DNA from: a virus
DNA: 49,324 nt
Virus record (IMG/VR): IMGVR_UViG_3300044641_006207
Coordinates: 1 to 49,324 of that record
Strand: one strand, 5' to 3'
Positions 43,601-49,324 of this stretch are shown one piece after another (within the stretch, counting starts at the first letter, position 1; each line of letters opens with the position of its first letter). The translations under genes were made by a program, and so were the position numbers. The notes beneath the pieces were generated by a model. The model had not been told where the DNA came from, did no database searches, and saw only the letters and a list, made by a program, of their open reading frames with translations.

Positions 43601-46600
43601 TATTCAATATCAAAAGTTAGTCCTACAAACAATGGCAGAACAAGCACAAAAGAAAGCACAAGACGCTAAAATGCAACAAGCAGTTGACGCACAAACCATA
43701 CAACCAACCTTGGTTGGAAATCAAAACCTACCAGCACTTGCTCAAGGTATTAACTTCTTTAAACAAGCACAAGTTCAAGCAACAATTAACCAACCAAACC
43801 AGTATGAATTAAACGAAGCACGTTGGCAAACAGTTATCCCAGCAATTGAAGAAAGATTACAAAACAGCAAGAGTAAAGACGACCAACGATTATACAGTAT
43901 CTTTTTACGCCTAAAACAAATCATAATGGGTTATAGAACAGACAATCGTATGTATAACCATATGTCGATGGCTGTTGCAAAAGTTGTGATTGAAGAATTT
44001 GATAAGTTTGCACGTTTATCATCAAAGGGTAAGGTCTATATTCCAAGTAATGCTGACTTACAAAACGTTATTGATAGAGTTAATGGCGCTATATTTGCTG
44101 TTTTAGAATACATTGACACCAATTTACTTGTTAAAGTTAATGTGAGTCCAGAAAACCCAAAAGGTTATTTATACTGGAAAGGTTCGTATTGGTATTTTAG
44201 AGGAATGAAAGACGTTAAAGTTTGGGATAAAACTCAAACAGATGCCTTTAACAACGACTCTCACGGTAATGCTTATCGTCGTTTAATGACTGCGCTTTTC
44301 AACTTTAATAGCAAAGGTTTTGGAATGTTAGAGTTAATCTCTGCTCTTGAAGATTTCGATAAATCCACAGCAGTAGCCCCAGTTGTAGATATGGCTATTG
44401 ATGGTCAAGCAGCGAGAACAGCTGAAACCACTGTTGAACAATGGGTAAGTGATGCTAAAACAAACGAAGAAATCAATGCTGGTGCAAACTTTGAAATAAA
44501 ACCAGCGATTGCTGCTGTATTAGACCCATATACGATTGCAGAAATTGTCGGTCAATTTGATGAAAAATCGTGGGCAATGACGTTGATGAATAAGATTGTT
44601 CAAGCACAAGAACGTGGTTATGAAGTTGACAGAGTGTTTGAAGAAGTGTTTCCAGAAGAATGGCAAAAGCAAAACCAACCCAATCTAATAGAATTAGAAA
44701 AGAACACTAAACCAATCGCTAACCTTGGTGGAACTTCAGTTCCAATGTCGCAAATTATGTATTTAAGAAATATGCTTTTACGTGAAATTGTTCGTAATAG
44801 AATGATTGATATTGGAGTTATAAAAGGAGAAAAGACGCACCACTTTGACAATGGCAATAAAGTGGATATTTTAGCGATTACAGAAATTAAAGAAAAGAAA
44901 CAAAGAAACAAGGTTGTTGCTACAATTGTCGACCAAAACGCTTTATTACAAGAATTAGACTCTATTATTAACCAAGATTCATTTGCTAAATCCTATAACG
45001 AAAAGGTCTATGAATTTATGCGTAGGTCTTACCCACTTATAAACGAAAGATTCAAAGAACTTCAAGGTGCTAACTTGGTTAACGATGGTGAAACAATTCA
45101 AAAAGCAATTCCAACAATGAGTCAAACTCAATTGCAAAAATTAAAAGACATCTTACCACAAGGTATGCAAACACAAGAAGCAGCAAACCTATATATCCCA
45201 ATCTTATTAACGAGTGGTTCATACTTTAAAGCACAAAAGTTAAACTTCAAAGACATCTTAGATTTAGGTGTGTTTGATGGTATGGTGAGCAACTTAACTG
45301 ATACCAATGGTATTGTTTCTGTAGAAAGTATTACAAACGTATTAACAACATATGAAAAAGAAGTTAAAAACTACTATGGTTTCCATCGTGTAGCAAGAGA
45401 TTTAAACTTGATTTTAAATACAGCGATGAAAGACGAAGAAAGTGGTCAAACAGTTTTCTTAGAAAGATTATTACCAAAATGGGCAGTAGAGTATTTCCAA
45501 CGAGTGATTATGGACGCTGCTGGATATGGACAAGTTGAATCTGTCGGTAAGTGGTTGCCTTTAATTAGAAGAAACTTCTATACATCAGCGATTGGTCTTA
45601 ACATCAAGGTTGTTATCACTCAATTCGCTTCGTTTTTAAACTTATGGAACATTTATGGTCAAAGCGACGTAACGTTCCTTGGTAGAATGATTAAAAACCT
45701 TGCAGCACAAGCAGCGCCAAGTCAAAAAGTAATATTAGAAGAAATGGCGAAAAACAACTTACACTATTGGAATAGAAGTAAGGGTGGAACATTTGAAATT
45801 GGTGAAGCAACCCAAGAAGGTATGAAGGCAAAGAGCATTATAGAAACATTAAGAGAGTTTTCTATGAAGGGTATTACGCTAACCGATAATATGATTAACA
45901 AAGCGTTCTACCTAACATTACTTGAAAGCGTAAATCCAGATACCAATCAAAACTATACCCCAGAAGAAGCAAATAAAGTTTTAACAATGGGTATATTAAG
46001 AACTCAAAGCACCAAAGCAGCAATTGGTAAAGCAGAAATTTTAAGAAGCAAGAATGAACTTGTTAGAATTATGGTCAAGTTCTTAGGCGAACCATTAAAG
46101 ACGATTACTCAAGTATATTCTTCTGGTAAAAACATTGAACTCATTCAAAAACTTAAAAAGAATCAAAATAGAATTGAAAACAATGTGAACGCAAGAATCG
46201 CTGTTCAACAAGTAAAAGTTGACCAAGCGAAAGCAAAATTATTAGGTCTTCAATCTGTAGAAAATAGTCAAACTTTTGCAACTGAATCAGAAGAGTTCCA
46301 ACAAACCACAAGAAGTGAAATTGAACGTGCGAAGAGAGAATTACAAGAAGCACAAGAAAGATTAAAGTTAATTCAAGATAGTGGAAAGAGAACACTTGAA
46401 CGTGTTTCAAGAGTTATCGCAAGTGAACGTAAGGTTAGAAGATTGGGTCAAGGACGTATTACAGCGATGATTACTACTATTAACTTCTTGGCATTACTTG
46501 GATTTGGTTTTGATATGGTCAAGAGTGGTGGTGGCGAAAGAGATAAAGAACGCGATGAAGAATTATGGGCATATATGATGAAGAAACTTGGTGGTCGTTA

Positions 46601-47429
46601 TATGGACGAAATTATGGGTATGATTCCATTTGCTCGTGATGTATACGGCGCATTCAAAGGTTATGACTTTGGTTCTATTGGTGAATTCCAAAGCGTTAAT
46701 GCTGTCACTGCTCAGCTTGGAAATATTTTTAGAGCCATCGCTGAAGGTGAAAACATCAATTGGAACAGAACTGTATATAACTTGGCAGTTGGCGTTGGCA
46801 ACTTATTAGGTGTCCCAGTCAAGAGTATCGAAGGATTATTTACGACACCATTATATTACTTCAATGAACCAGCGTTCTATCAATACAATAACTTTATTGG
46901 TGGTCAAGATAGAGATAATATCGAATTAGCACAAGCAATTAAAGAAGATGACTTAGCAATGATTTCTGTTATCGTTGATAGAAAGATTCAAAAGAGAAAC
47001 ATTAAGATTCACGTTGATGTTAAGAACGAAATCAAGGCGTTAATTAGAGAAGGTTTCGATATTAGCATTGTTGGTATCCCAGACAAAGTTACTGAAGATG
47101 GTGTAGAAAGAAAACTTACAGCAGAAGAAAAAGCAGACTTTGCTGAAGTGTATTCCAAAGCAGACTCTATTGTTAGAAAGTTATTAACAAGCGCTCAATA
47201 TAGAAGATTAACTGGCAAATACAAAGCAAGATTGATTCAAGCAGTCTATAACTATTATTATAAGTATGCCAAGCAAGATGTATTAGGTATCGACACATTA
47301 TCAGAAGACCTAACGTTTACTTCGTTAAATGAAGCATATACATACTTCTTAGGTAGAGTAGACGCATATAGAAAGCAACAAGTAAAGGACGCAGATAGAA
47401 ACGTCCCAACCATATCACTTCTTGATTAG
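34656..47429 (+). CDS. Giant multidomain internal virion / polyvalent-type protein, 4257 aa
   Basis: One open frame of 12.8 kb. Residues ~240-420 include Gly/Ala-rich amphipathic or membrane-like segments (ALSGAVSGGLLGTGNVL). Around 560-700 is a metallopeptidase-like domain with AHEIHDY (H619, E620) and a downstream Glu in REFASFF (E685), but Asp replaces the second His of HExxH. Residues ~1768-1872 hold a compact domain (SASVSPLASEISTVTRY, then GDLGWIKVRFYVDP) of a kind seen in phage large polyvalent proteins. Long coiled-coils run ~2200-2900, then a Pro/Gln linker (~2900-3030). The last ~700 residues resemble ejection-protein C-termini with a hydrophobic segment (MITTINFLALLGFGFDMV). No cysteine occurs. 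It is probably carried in the head and injected. Confidence 0.8.
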   Translation: MALKLYGTSEQAFRAKILNEANYAFKQLAFSKQDEFRTLFEDFIKSVKDPLTNTLNITFDTLGSLVSGTLNGVSDFFTSAEVMFKQFGQDVAYDVDKDGRETINDVGYALANQFLSATEGITLWAGSAFAETGKFFLGTQFSDGFYGEGGVSESLKNWFSQQKADLRRQELGSNFFKTNYTQEEIEANQDLINNSFSQSFLNDIKTIFEKSAASRQMFENMFAVEEVSNMIQNNEAGAGFAQFTRGVAQSIGRMLPAIALATMTGKITSGLTTESAKIIGSLVKVISNLYFAGSVFGQSMEDAINNGANYDDALTYAYGSALSEMVIENVSGVVIGEGITVNSFVDLFKQMLSEAGEEAVAEIGTVGFKRAALGEKALTKAEKEENAGGFLSRVFMSALSGAVSGGLLGTGNVLRAYYTPEGRAEYAQKILQQNIEKVGAKQFAELAAPKVQQTLDDLQGTKLTQEQKDDIFFGSPALSKVITRTEGADGKVFFELSKAGERLMQGEIGAFQGKKSISAKEYAMSNDLYLEELTDSFDAEDAQGNPIKVKVKILERQEVSKLDQATQQKIQETLDDFDNVIFVEMDEGYNSYVDPETGAVYININAADKADGFRALYAHEIHDYIRSLREQGKLEPQAAKAYDRFIKLLTNEKSREALLDKMPKEMAAIIRQVTENYSPEDQPREFASFFIQKILAAKDGGIKGLETLLAAKEGGFLNFLRIFTNETILSRLIKQFGKSQDLKTLLEGLDRAFGAAIAQSKEVLTKKDSIVFANQYLQNLLVMGDQELEAQPQAVKLSFSLAQKYPILNAMVEDSQDAVDFLKDEFTEVFQRIFLAHEQLRISEDMKEDDEATAKQIRKIIKAIQNPKENYLLNGFVNESILYFGQDKIVSVLEKMASMIEKGAYNGYFETALEQMKDEILDALQVKVFDLESKERKAGFIFSSRNVYFAKEDFEPFLKQNENRIYQPRFNFVHNTMEITHIFRTEKTNSSMADMFFRKTNIGGNIVDENLRIKIKNPLILGSVLNQQALSFLLNNNFLGAQSFSINNYGALDSTLGFFTDALRPSVDFAPEGDDFQIGEDPEYIVKIILNPSVISQQDTIVGKDDLYAPTRQFDHVLSQTYKLKYQQAGEKNNLSDDMGLFSYMDVFAKTIDYVIQNRVLYGLPADVKNVTERNFNQVKMSQLIPDDSKYLNMTLDRISMSTSLARKRANELALKKDINDANYFYNTPNVDSIIENLANSIETIKTAILGGELDADEFVAIIRELIYQGIHYLGDSNQNTAFEGRQELQKKYQKLKKEFNVLAYTYHFYNYQTTYIAEGRTQIYPENIEVIHLTRFKNKKPSNANYEKTIEWAKQNRIKVIETVDVQGAEDASFDHTRVPMRQTNDFLLERSKTKRVFLSKAGYKIDGGQDLSRDYREAMTDLEGKLVNTKTAVAQAFDSYSPEIYLRAYGVPQKDRTNQQLISLAKGIKNTLTQVISRELEQMEKEEILESTDVFLAIDTFLQLEFSPNLSSITNKLKQDVATYGVFEKAVKQTITNNLQVLRDGGISLEDYVYNRRINQISHRGDVLRIVARIYKAYTEAFVSGVSTVPNYQSVVQNILPNELENIKQFYDAFFSDDRKVRRAIGMYKSNELSQTTLQFDYVLKNMMPDKFEELNSKIFTTNPVFKDNAKEGLMKDNEALSRMLYEKGYDFGFSYKKHAFAFKTSDFNVGENEAIANIRYVNVSGFAPAFSYTVYVKNGDRLEYATNRMVYGAYVTVEDNALTYIIPNPMIIEFGTSYDNAINLLSQNKIYAQSASVSPLASEISTVTRYAHNRPIGDLGWIKVRFYVDPVSLNRGNNILLPNDGWFADRQQTTSGVYLAVSTYTNEKQKPVSERQGSVLATTEDQVRKYDMKLATLALSNIVISNEFKDSSFAVDADDFGTYVNMNAIEGFVKLVASTGMNETKKVQTIQEIKQQIENSLDPEYRTSYFALVDYFYEVYSDVFNEFKTNDAAENRALVSAFGSLVQAYYEQNKGNYKVMAGLMTAFTNKNYQITREINQKYGSKIANIAKVIDKLPFRTTNTNEVRYNALDVQDIKVMQVDLMAREENIEAIQNHPDVKKLIENAKQKGIQVVLVNQSKGYQSIRDSADKNTTTLEKDIVPGNINKDGTLRNLLSSDLDYLDRMQSIMGLQNVSKQMEASGKAAATRYLVNTKLMFSKSQRIKNARQKKSREVMEQGKGRIVEQSIVPSTFQDPKSEAPQTQVKFDTSLSKLDVKSNLYKVLVRNVKTLKMLLEFQKDKNFKKQYPAESAVISRAITDLNRQKARLENLLGVKEPISPYDPNLEQDKENTEVEGLREALAEYRKDISDLYKAKAQTNAVMTRIESVLVQAIDKLDKEANTSKEAINPQGEVAVKPTTALEIEDVAKDLAQQPAYKHYLHLLSGLKQVNKLLDSSFASMDSNIRQALGKFKLALEKEISRMLNASGIRLKDPLNTNISALEKADPYFTEEQIKSIQKSMFDMTSSDIKNNYTLLLEKRQKFTSMFEKMSNELEGLSETALQLAQENATITVEQETKQIEEEQKVIDGPMVERKLVKGELAYVLRKLVDSRERALFAQLDNSKTPEEQATINKLLGELRILRRTLKKIEVKLSDDVFKSNKDTISKIRKDFENTKSLDLFMQVYGDLLKTKETAAVSNEKTAKAREVAKQEKAAKEPYKQKYNGPVYVTIDDLNFSPGINSVLGKIIFTKPKALSKGKTILVKPAGQTTVYKPNTRKQQDQINGQVYVVEKARTALIKAIKALESNKTKTIADLKRLQEIVENRKKDLENAEKKLEKIKRELDIVESIEQTPAITRTVGQKIYVKQGVQIEIPNLKITKYFFNLIKAFDYINDLIHTEVLKQKKEGKLPENAQPVTPIETPTAASTKEIMPLQPLLNNFAVPNKPQQEAPVLPTQKPAQMWIPTENVTVVFGEQAYTLTPQEVKDRIAKNDWNFSSEEQYIQYQKLVLQTMAEQAQKKAQDAKMQQAVDAQTIQPTLVGNQNLPALAQGINFFKQAQVQATINQPNQYELNEARWQTVIPAIEERLQNSKSKDDQRLYSIFLRLKQIIMGYRTDNRMYNHMSMAVAKVVIEEFDKFARLSSKGKVYIPSNADLQNVIDRVNGAIFAVLEYIDTNLLVKVNVSPENPKGYLYWKGSYWYFRGMKDVKVWDKTQTDAFNNDSHGNAYRRLMTALFNFNSKGFGMLELISALEDFDKSTAVAPVVDMAIDGQAARTAETTVEQWVSDAKTNEEINAGANFEIKPAIAAVLDPYTIAEIVGQFDEKSWAMTLMNKIVQAQERGYEVDRVFEEVFPEEWQKQNQPNLIELEKNTKPIANLGGTSVPMSQIMYLRNMLLREIVRNRMIDIGVIKGEKTHHFDNGNKVDILAITEIKEKKQRNKVVATIVDQNALLQELDSIINQDSFAKSYNEKVYEFMRRSYPLINERFKELQGANLVNDGETIQKAIPTMSQTQLQKLKDILPQGMQTQEAANLYIPILLTSGSYFKAQKLNFKDILDLGVFDGMVSNLTDTNGIVSVESITNVLTTYEKEVKNYYGFHRVARDLNLILNTAMKDEESGQTVFLERLLPKWAVEYFQRVIMDAAGYGQVESVGKWLPLIRRNFYTSAIGLNIKVVITQFASFLNLWNIYGQSDVTFLGRMIKNLAAQAAPSQKVILEEMAKNNLHYWNRSKGGTFEIGEATQEGMKAKSIIETLREFSMKGITLTDNMINKAFYLTLLESVNPDTNQNYTPEEANKVLTMGILRTQSTKAAIGKAEILRSKNELVRIMVKFLGEPLKTITQVYSSGKNIELIQKLKKNQNRIENNVNARIAVQQVKVDQAKAKLLGLQSVENSQTFATESEEFQQTTRSEIERAKRELQEAQERLKLIQDSGKRTLERVSRVIASERKVRRLGQGRITAMITTINFLALLGFGFDMVKSGGGERDKERDEELWAYMMKKLGGRYMDEIMGMIPFARDVYGAFKGYDFGSIGEFQSVNAVTAQLGNIFRAIAEGENINWNRTVYNLAVGVGNLLGVPVKSIEGLFTTPLYYFNEPAFYQYNNFIGGQDRDNIELAQAIKEDDLAMISVIVDRKIQKRNIKIHVDVKNEIKALIREGFDISIVGIPDKVTEDGVERKLTAEEKADFAEVYSKADSIVRKLLTSAQYRRLTGKYKARLIQAVYNYYYKYAKQDVLGIDTLSEDLTFTSLNEAYTYFLGRVDAYRKQQVKDADRNVPTISLLD

Positions 47430-47699
47430 TTGCTTTTTAAATACCTTCTCAACAAAAAATACAGCGATAATTAAATTTAAAATCCAAAAGGGAGTAATGG
47501 GAAGCATAATAAATCCCCAAATACTCCCTGCGATGACATAGGCATTATTATCTTTGAACACGAAACCGTAAATTAAAGGTAATAACCAAGGCAACGACGT
47601 AATGATGTTAGCGATACCCCAAGAAATCCAACCTTCTTTGGTTAAGAAAAGGTGTTTTAAAGTTTCTTTGGCAGTGTGTATGGTAAATTTTCTGCCCAT
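47415..47699 (-). CDS. Small membrane protein, 94 aa
   Basis: Two or three hydrophobic segments are visible: NIITSLPWLLPLIYGFVF (~32-50), YVIAGSIWGFIMLPITPFWI (~54-74) and LNLIIAVFFVEKVF (~74-88), with basic ends (MGRKFTIHTAKETLKHLF and KKQLIKK). It is the last gene of the early arm, 43 nt inside the VRR-NUC gene, and its stop overlaps the end of the giant gene on the other strand by 15 nt. Size and topology suit a holin or host-membrane factor; early-arm placement argues a little against late lysis. Confidence 0.65.
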   Translation of the reverse strand: MGRKFTIHTAKETLKHLFLTKEGWISWGIANIITSLPWLLPLIYGFVFKDNNAYVIAGSIWGFIMLPITPFWILNLIIAVFFVEKVFKKQLIKK

Positions 47700-47971
47700 T
47701 CTTCAGCCTCTCTTAATCCTTTTAGTAAGACGTAATGTCCTTTTGACTTGGTAATCTTTTCTTGCCACCATATTTGCATAGGTTGTTGACCATAATAAGA
47801 AGCGCCTTCTTCTTTACCAACCTTCAACTCTACAAAAAATATTTCATCTGCGAATACCAATCTATCTGGGAAACCTTTCATATTATATGAGTTGCCTTTG
47901 ACGTTGAAGATACCACGTCTTTTTAGAATATCGACTAATCTCTTTTCGATATATAATTCGTTTGTTTTCAT
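47657..47971 (-). CDS. VRR-NUC domain nuclease
   Basis: This 104-aa protein is a stand-alone VRR-NUC nuclease of the kind common in phage replication modules beside SNF2 helicases. The signature is present: KGFPDRLVF (Asp of the active site), FFVELKVG (E-x-K) and QQPMQIWWQEKI with a following HYVLLKGL strand. It cuts branched or structured DNA in characterised relatives. The ATG at 47971 overlaps the preceding stop (ATGA). The length is normal for the family. Confidence 0.88.
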   Translation of the reverse strand: MKTNELYIEKRLVDILKRRGIFNVKGNSYNMKGFPDRLVFADEIFFVELKVGKEEGASYYGQQPMQIWWQEKITKSKGHYVLLKGLREAEEWAENLPYTLPKKL

Positions 47972-48168
47972 AAACCAATAAACTCTCCTTTTTTTGTTTT
48001 GTGGTTATCTTTTTCTGGAATGCCATTCACAATCTTTGTATAGATAACATCGTGGTTCTTATTTAAGTCGTAGATAATCATTTCTATAACCTTAACATCT
48101 ATTATAATCGGTAATACAATGGTTTGCCACTCGCCGTCTTTGAATCCAATCACCCATCTATCTCTCAT
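47968..48168 (-). CDS. Hypothetical small protein, 66 aa
   Basis: I do not recognise this protein. It begins MRDRWVIGFKDGEWQTIVLP, then a strand/helix (IIIDVKVIEMIIYDLNKNHD), and a charged C-terminus. It reads like a small beta-alpha domain. ATGA overlaps link it to the SNF2 gene upstream and the VRR-NUC gene downstream, so it is made with them and may bridge helicase and nuclease. That is an inference from coupling. Confidence 0.7.
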   Translation of the reverse strand: MRDRWVIGFKDGEWQTIVLPIIIDVKVIEMIIYDLNKNHDVIYTKIVNGIPEKDNHKTKKGEFIGL

Positions 48169-49324
48169 AAGAACTCTTCCTTTCTCATATCAATTCGCTG
48201 TAAGAAGTCCTTTTGGTCAATCTCTTTGGTAATGACTGCTTTATAAACGTAATCGTCCCACGTGTTTCTCATCAATAGATACATAATCTTTACATCGTGC
48301 TTTTGACCTTGTCGCCATATTCTTTTGTTGCTTTGAAGATAGTTTTCTAATCCCCACATCAATCCAAACCATATGATTGTATAACCACCATATTGAAGGT
48401 TGCCACCGTATTGAAAACTGTAAGGACTGATGATGCCCAACTTAATCTTTCCAGCGTTCCAATCATCTTTGTCTTGTGTTGTTTCGATTGCTTTTGCGCC
48501 TTTAAGTTTAAGTAATCTTGTCTTATCGAACTTAAACGAATAGAACACAAGTATGTTTTCTTCTGGGTGGGTTTCACTGTATCGTTCTACATATTTTAAC
48601 TTTGTATCATCGAATACAGTGTAGTTGCCCTCAGCATCGTGATAGACACAGCCGTTGGATAACTGTAAGCACTTGTTAATAAGGATTTGCTTTGACAAAA
48701 CTGTAATCTCTTCTTTACCAAGTTGTAGTATGTAATCGTCTTTGAAATCTTTAAACGTCTTTTGTTTTTCTGGTGTGAACTCGAAATAGACCTTTTCTTC
48801 AATCTTCTTTGGTAAAGCAATTTTGTCAGAACTTGCGAACACACATATGTCTTTTATTTTATTCTCAATAACTTCTTTGTTGTTTTTGTGTAGTATTCGA
48901 TTGTAATTGATAACGTAGAAATAAGTGTCGATAAACTTCCAAAATGATGTTCCAAGTCGTTCGCCTTTATCTAACAGAAATATTTGCGACCATATATCTT
49001 CCCAACCATTTGGCACAGGTGTTCCACTTAACAGATAAACACGATGTTTGGTTAGGTTAATCATTCTTGCTAATCGCTTAAACCTTTTTGCTTTGGCAGA
49101 TTTGAAGCGACTACTTTCATCGACAATAATCATATCAAACATTAAAAGGTTGCCGTAAGTTTCAAACCACCAATCAATTAAAGCGTCGCTCATAATTGTG
49201 ATTGAACTTTTATTATTGACCAATTTGTCCATACGTTCTTTTCTTGTTCCACTTAAATCGTGAAAGTCGAAGTAGGAGAAGTTTTCCCATTTACGTATTT
49301 CATCTTGCCAAACGTTTAATTTGT
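48165..49324 (-). CDS. SNF2-type helicase, main part (N-terminus at window positions 314-1)
   Basis: Residues 62-448 of the joined 448-aa protein lie here; the last 127 bases duplicate window 1-127. Motif II is VDESS (~130-134), a variant of DEAH; motif III is SGTPVPNG (~162-169); the C-terminal RecA-like lobe has a VFYSFKFDK strand, GIISPYSFQYGG (motif V region) and QSNKRIWRQGQ (motif VI, with the arginine finger near 400). It is an ATP-driven DNA translocase in the replication arm. The apparent ATG at 49232 is internal; the true start is the ATG at 314. Downstream, VRR-NUC follows after one small gene, the usual partnership. Confidence 0.93.
   Translation of the reverse strand, partial: KLNVWQDEIRKWENFSYFDFHDLSGTRKERMDKLVNNKSSITIMSDALIDWWFETYGNLLMFDMIIVDESSRFKSAKAKRFKRLARMINLTKHRVYLLSGTPVPNGWEDIWSQIFLLDKGERLGTSFWKFIDTYFYVINYNRILHKNNKEVIENKIKDICVFASSDKIALPKKIEEKVYFEFTPEKQKTFKDFKDDYILQLGKEEITVLSKQILINKCLQLSNGCVYHDAEGNYTVFDDTKLKYVERYSETHPEENILVFYSFKFDKTRLLKLKGAKAIETTQDKDDWNAGKIKLGIISPYSFQYGGNLQYGGYTIIWFGLMWGLENYLQSNKRIWRQGQKHDVKIMYLLMRNTWDDYVYKAVITKEIDQKDFLQRIDMRKEEFL
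49198..49324. repeat. Terminal direct repeat, right copy (circular closure)
   Basis: Identical to 1-127; see there. When counting genes, these bases should be counted once. Confidence 0.95.

Noticed and set aside
47415-47699. Certain holin call for the 94-aa membrane protein
   Set aside because: Topology fits, but it lies in the early arm and no endolysin partner is present.
1-49324. True direct terminal repeat of T7 type
   Set aside because: 127 bp equals a standard assembly k-mer, and a gene runs through the repeat, so circular closure explains it better.
1-49324. CRISPR array, insertion sequence, integrase or attachment site
   Set aside because: No spaced direct-repeat array, transposase or recombinase motif was seen on either strand.

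Overview
The window is one complete tailed-phage genome, very probably of short-tailed (podovirus) type, cut open inside a helicase gene. The first 127 bases recur exactly as the last 127, and the helicase reading frame continues across the join, so the molecule maps as a circle of 49,197 bp. It is A+T-rich, uses the standard code (TGA is a stop, for example at 22580-22582), and most genes carry AAAGG/AGGAGG-type ribosome binding sites. This points to a low-GC Bacillota or Mycoplasmatota-type host. I see no integrase, repressor, tRNA, CRISPR or transposon. I also cannot recognise any endolysin, which leaves a wall-less host that uses the standard code as a possibility.

Left arm, minus strand, 15205 leftward through 1 and on from 49324 to 47415 (early/replication). 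It is read away from a divergent control region at 15206-15452. In order of transcription it holds: an unknown 255-aa protein; a candidate origin at 14150-14525; five small early genes, two of them zinc ribbons; a MoxR-type AAA+ ATPase paired with a CobT-like protein (HExxH plus VWA); nine more small genes, one with a DUF3846-like domain and one of the phage 'DKHVVKM' family; an ssDNA-binding protein; a small protein with an AT-hook-like tail; a Sak3-type annealing protein; a Cas4/RecB-like nuclease; a primase-polymerase/VapE-type helicase; a beta-class DNA methyltransferase; an unknown basic protein; an SNF2-type helicase; an unknown small gene; a VRR-NUC nuclease; and a small membrane protein. 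No DNA polymerase of a known family is visible.

Right arm, plus strand, 15453-47429 (packaging and virion). The order is TerS, TerL, a coiled-coil protein, portal, scaffold, major capsid, head decoration, two small head/neck genes, a 1313-aa P22 gp10-like tail hub, fibre-associated genes (two share an N-terminal anchor), three very small basic proteins, three membrane-associated proteins, a 537-aa internal virion protein and a 4257-aa giant protein that takes up 26% of the genome. The giant contains no cysteine.

Control. Plus-strand promoters share an extended -10 (TGnTATAAT). Two of them, before TerS and before the 92-aa gene at 22304, place the start point exactly on the ATG, so those mRNAs should be leaderless. 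Two early minus-strand promoters near 8.06 and 9.19 kb are near copies of each other. Two further minus-strand promoter candidates, at 12.9 and 15.3 kb, carry related dyads exactly 4 bp upstream of the -10. The most unusual points are the CobST/MoxR-VWA pair, the host-SSB-like C-terminal tips on both the SSB and the primase-helicase, the inverted-repeat/iteron origin candidate, the leaderless operon heads and the giant cysteine-free polyprotein-like virion protein.
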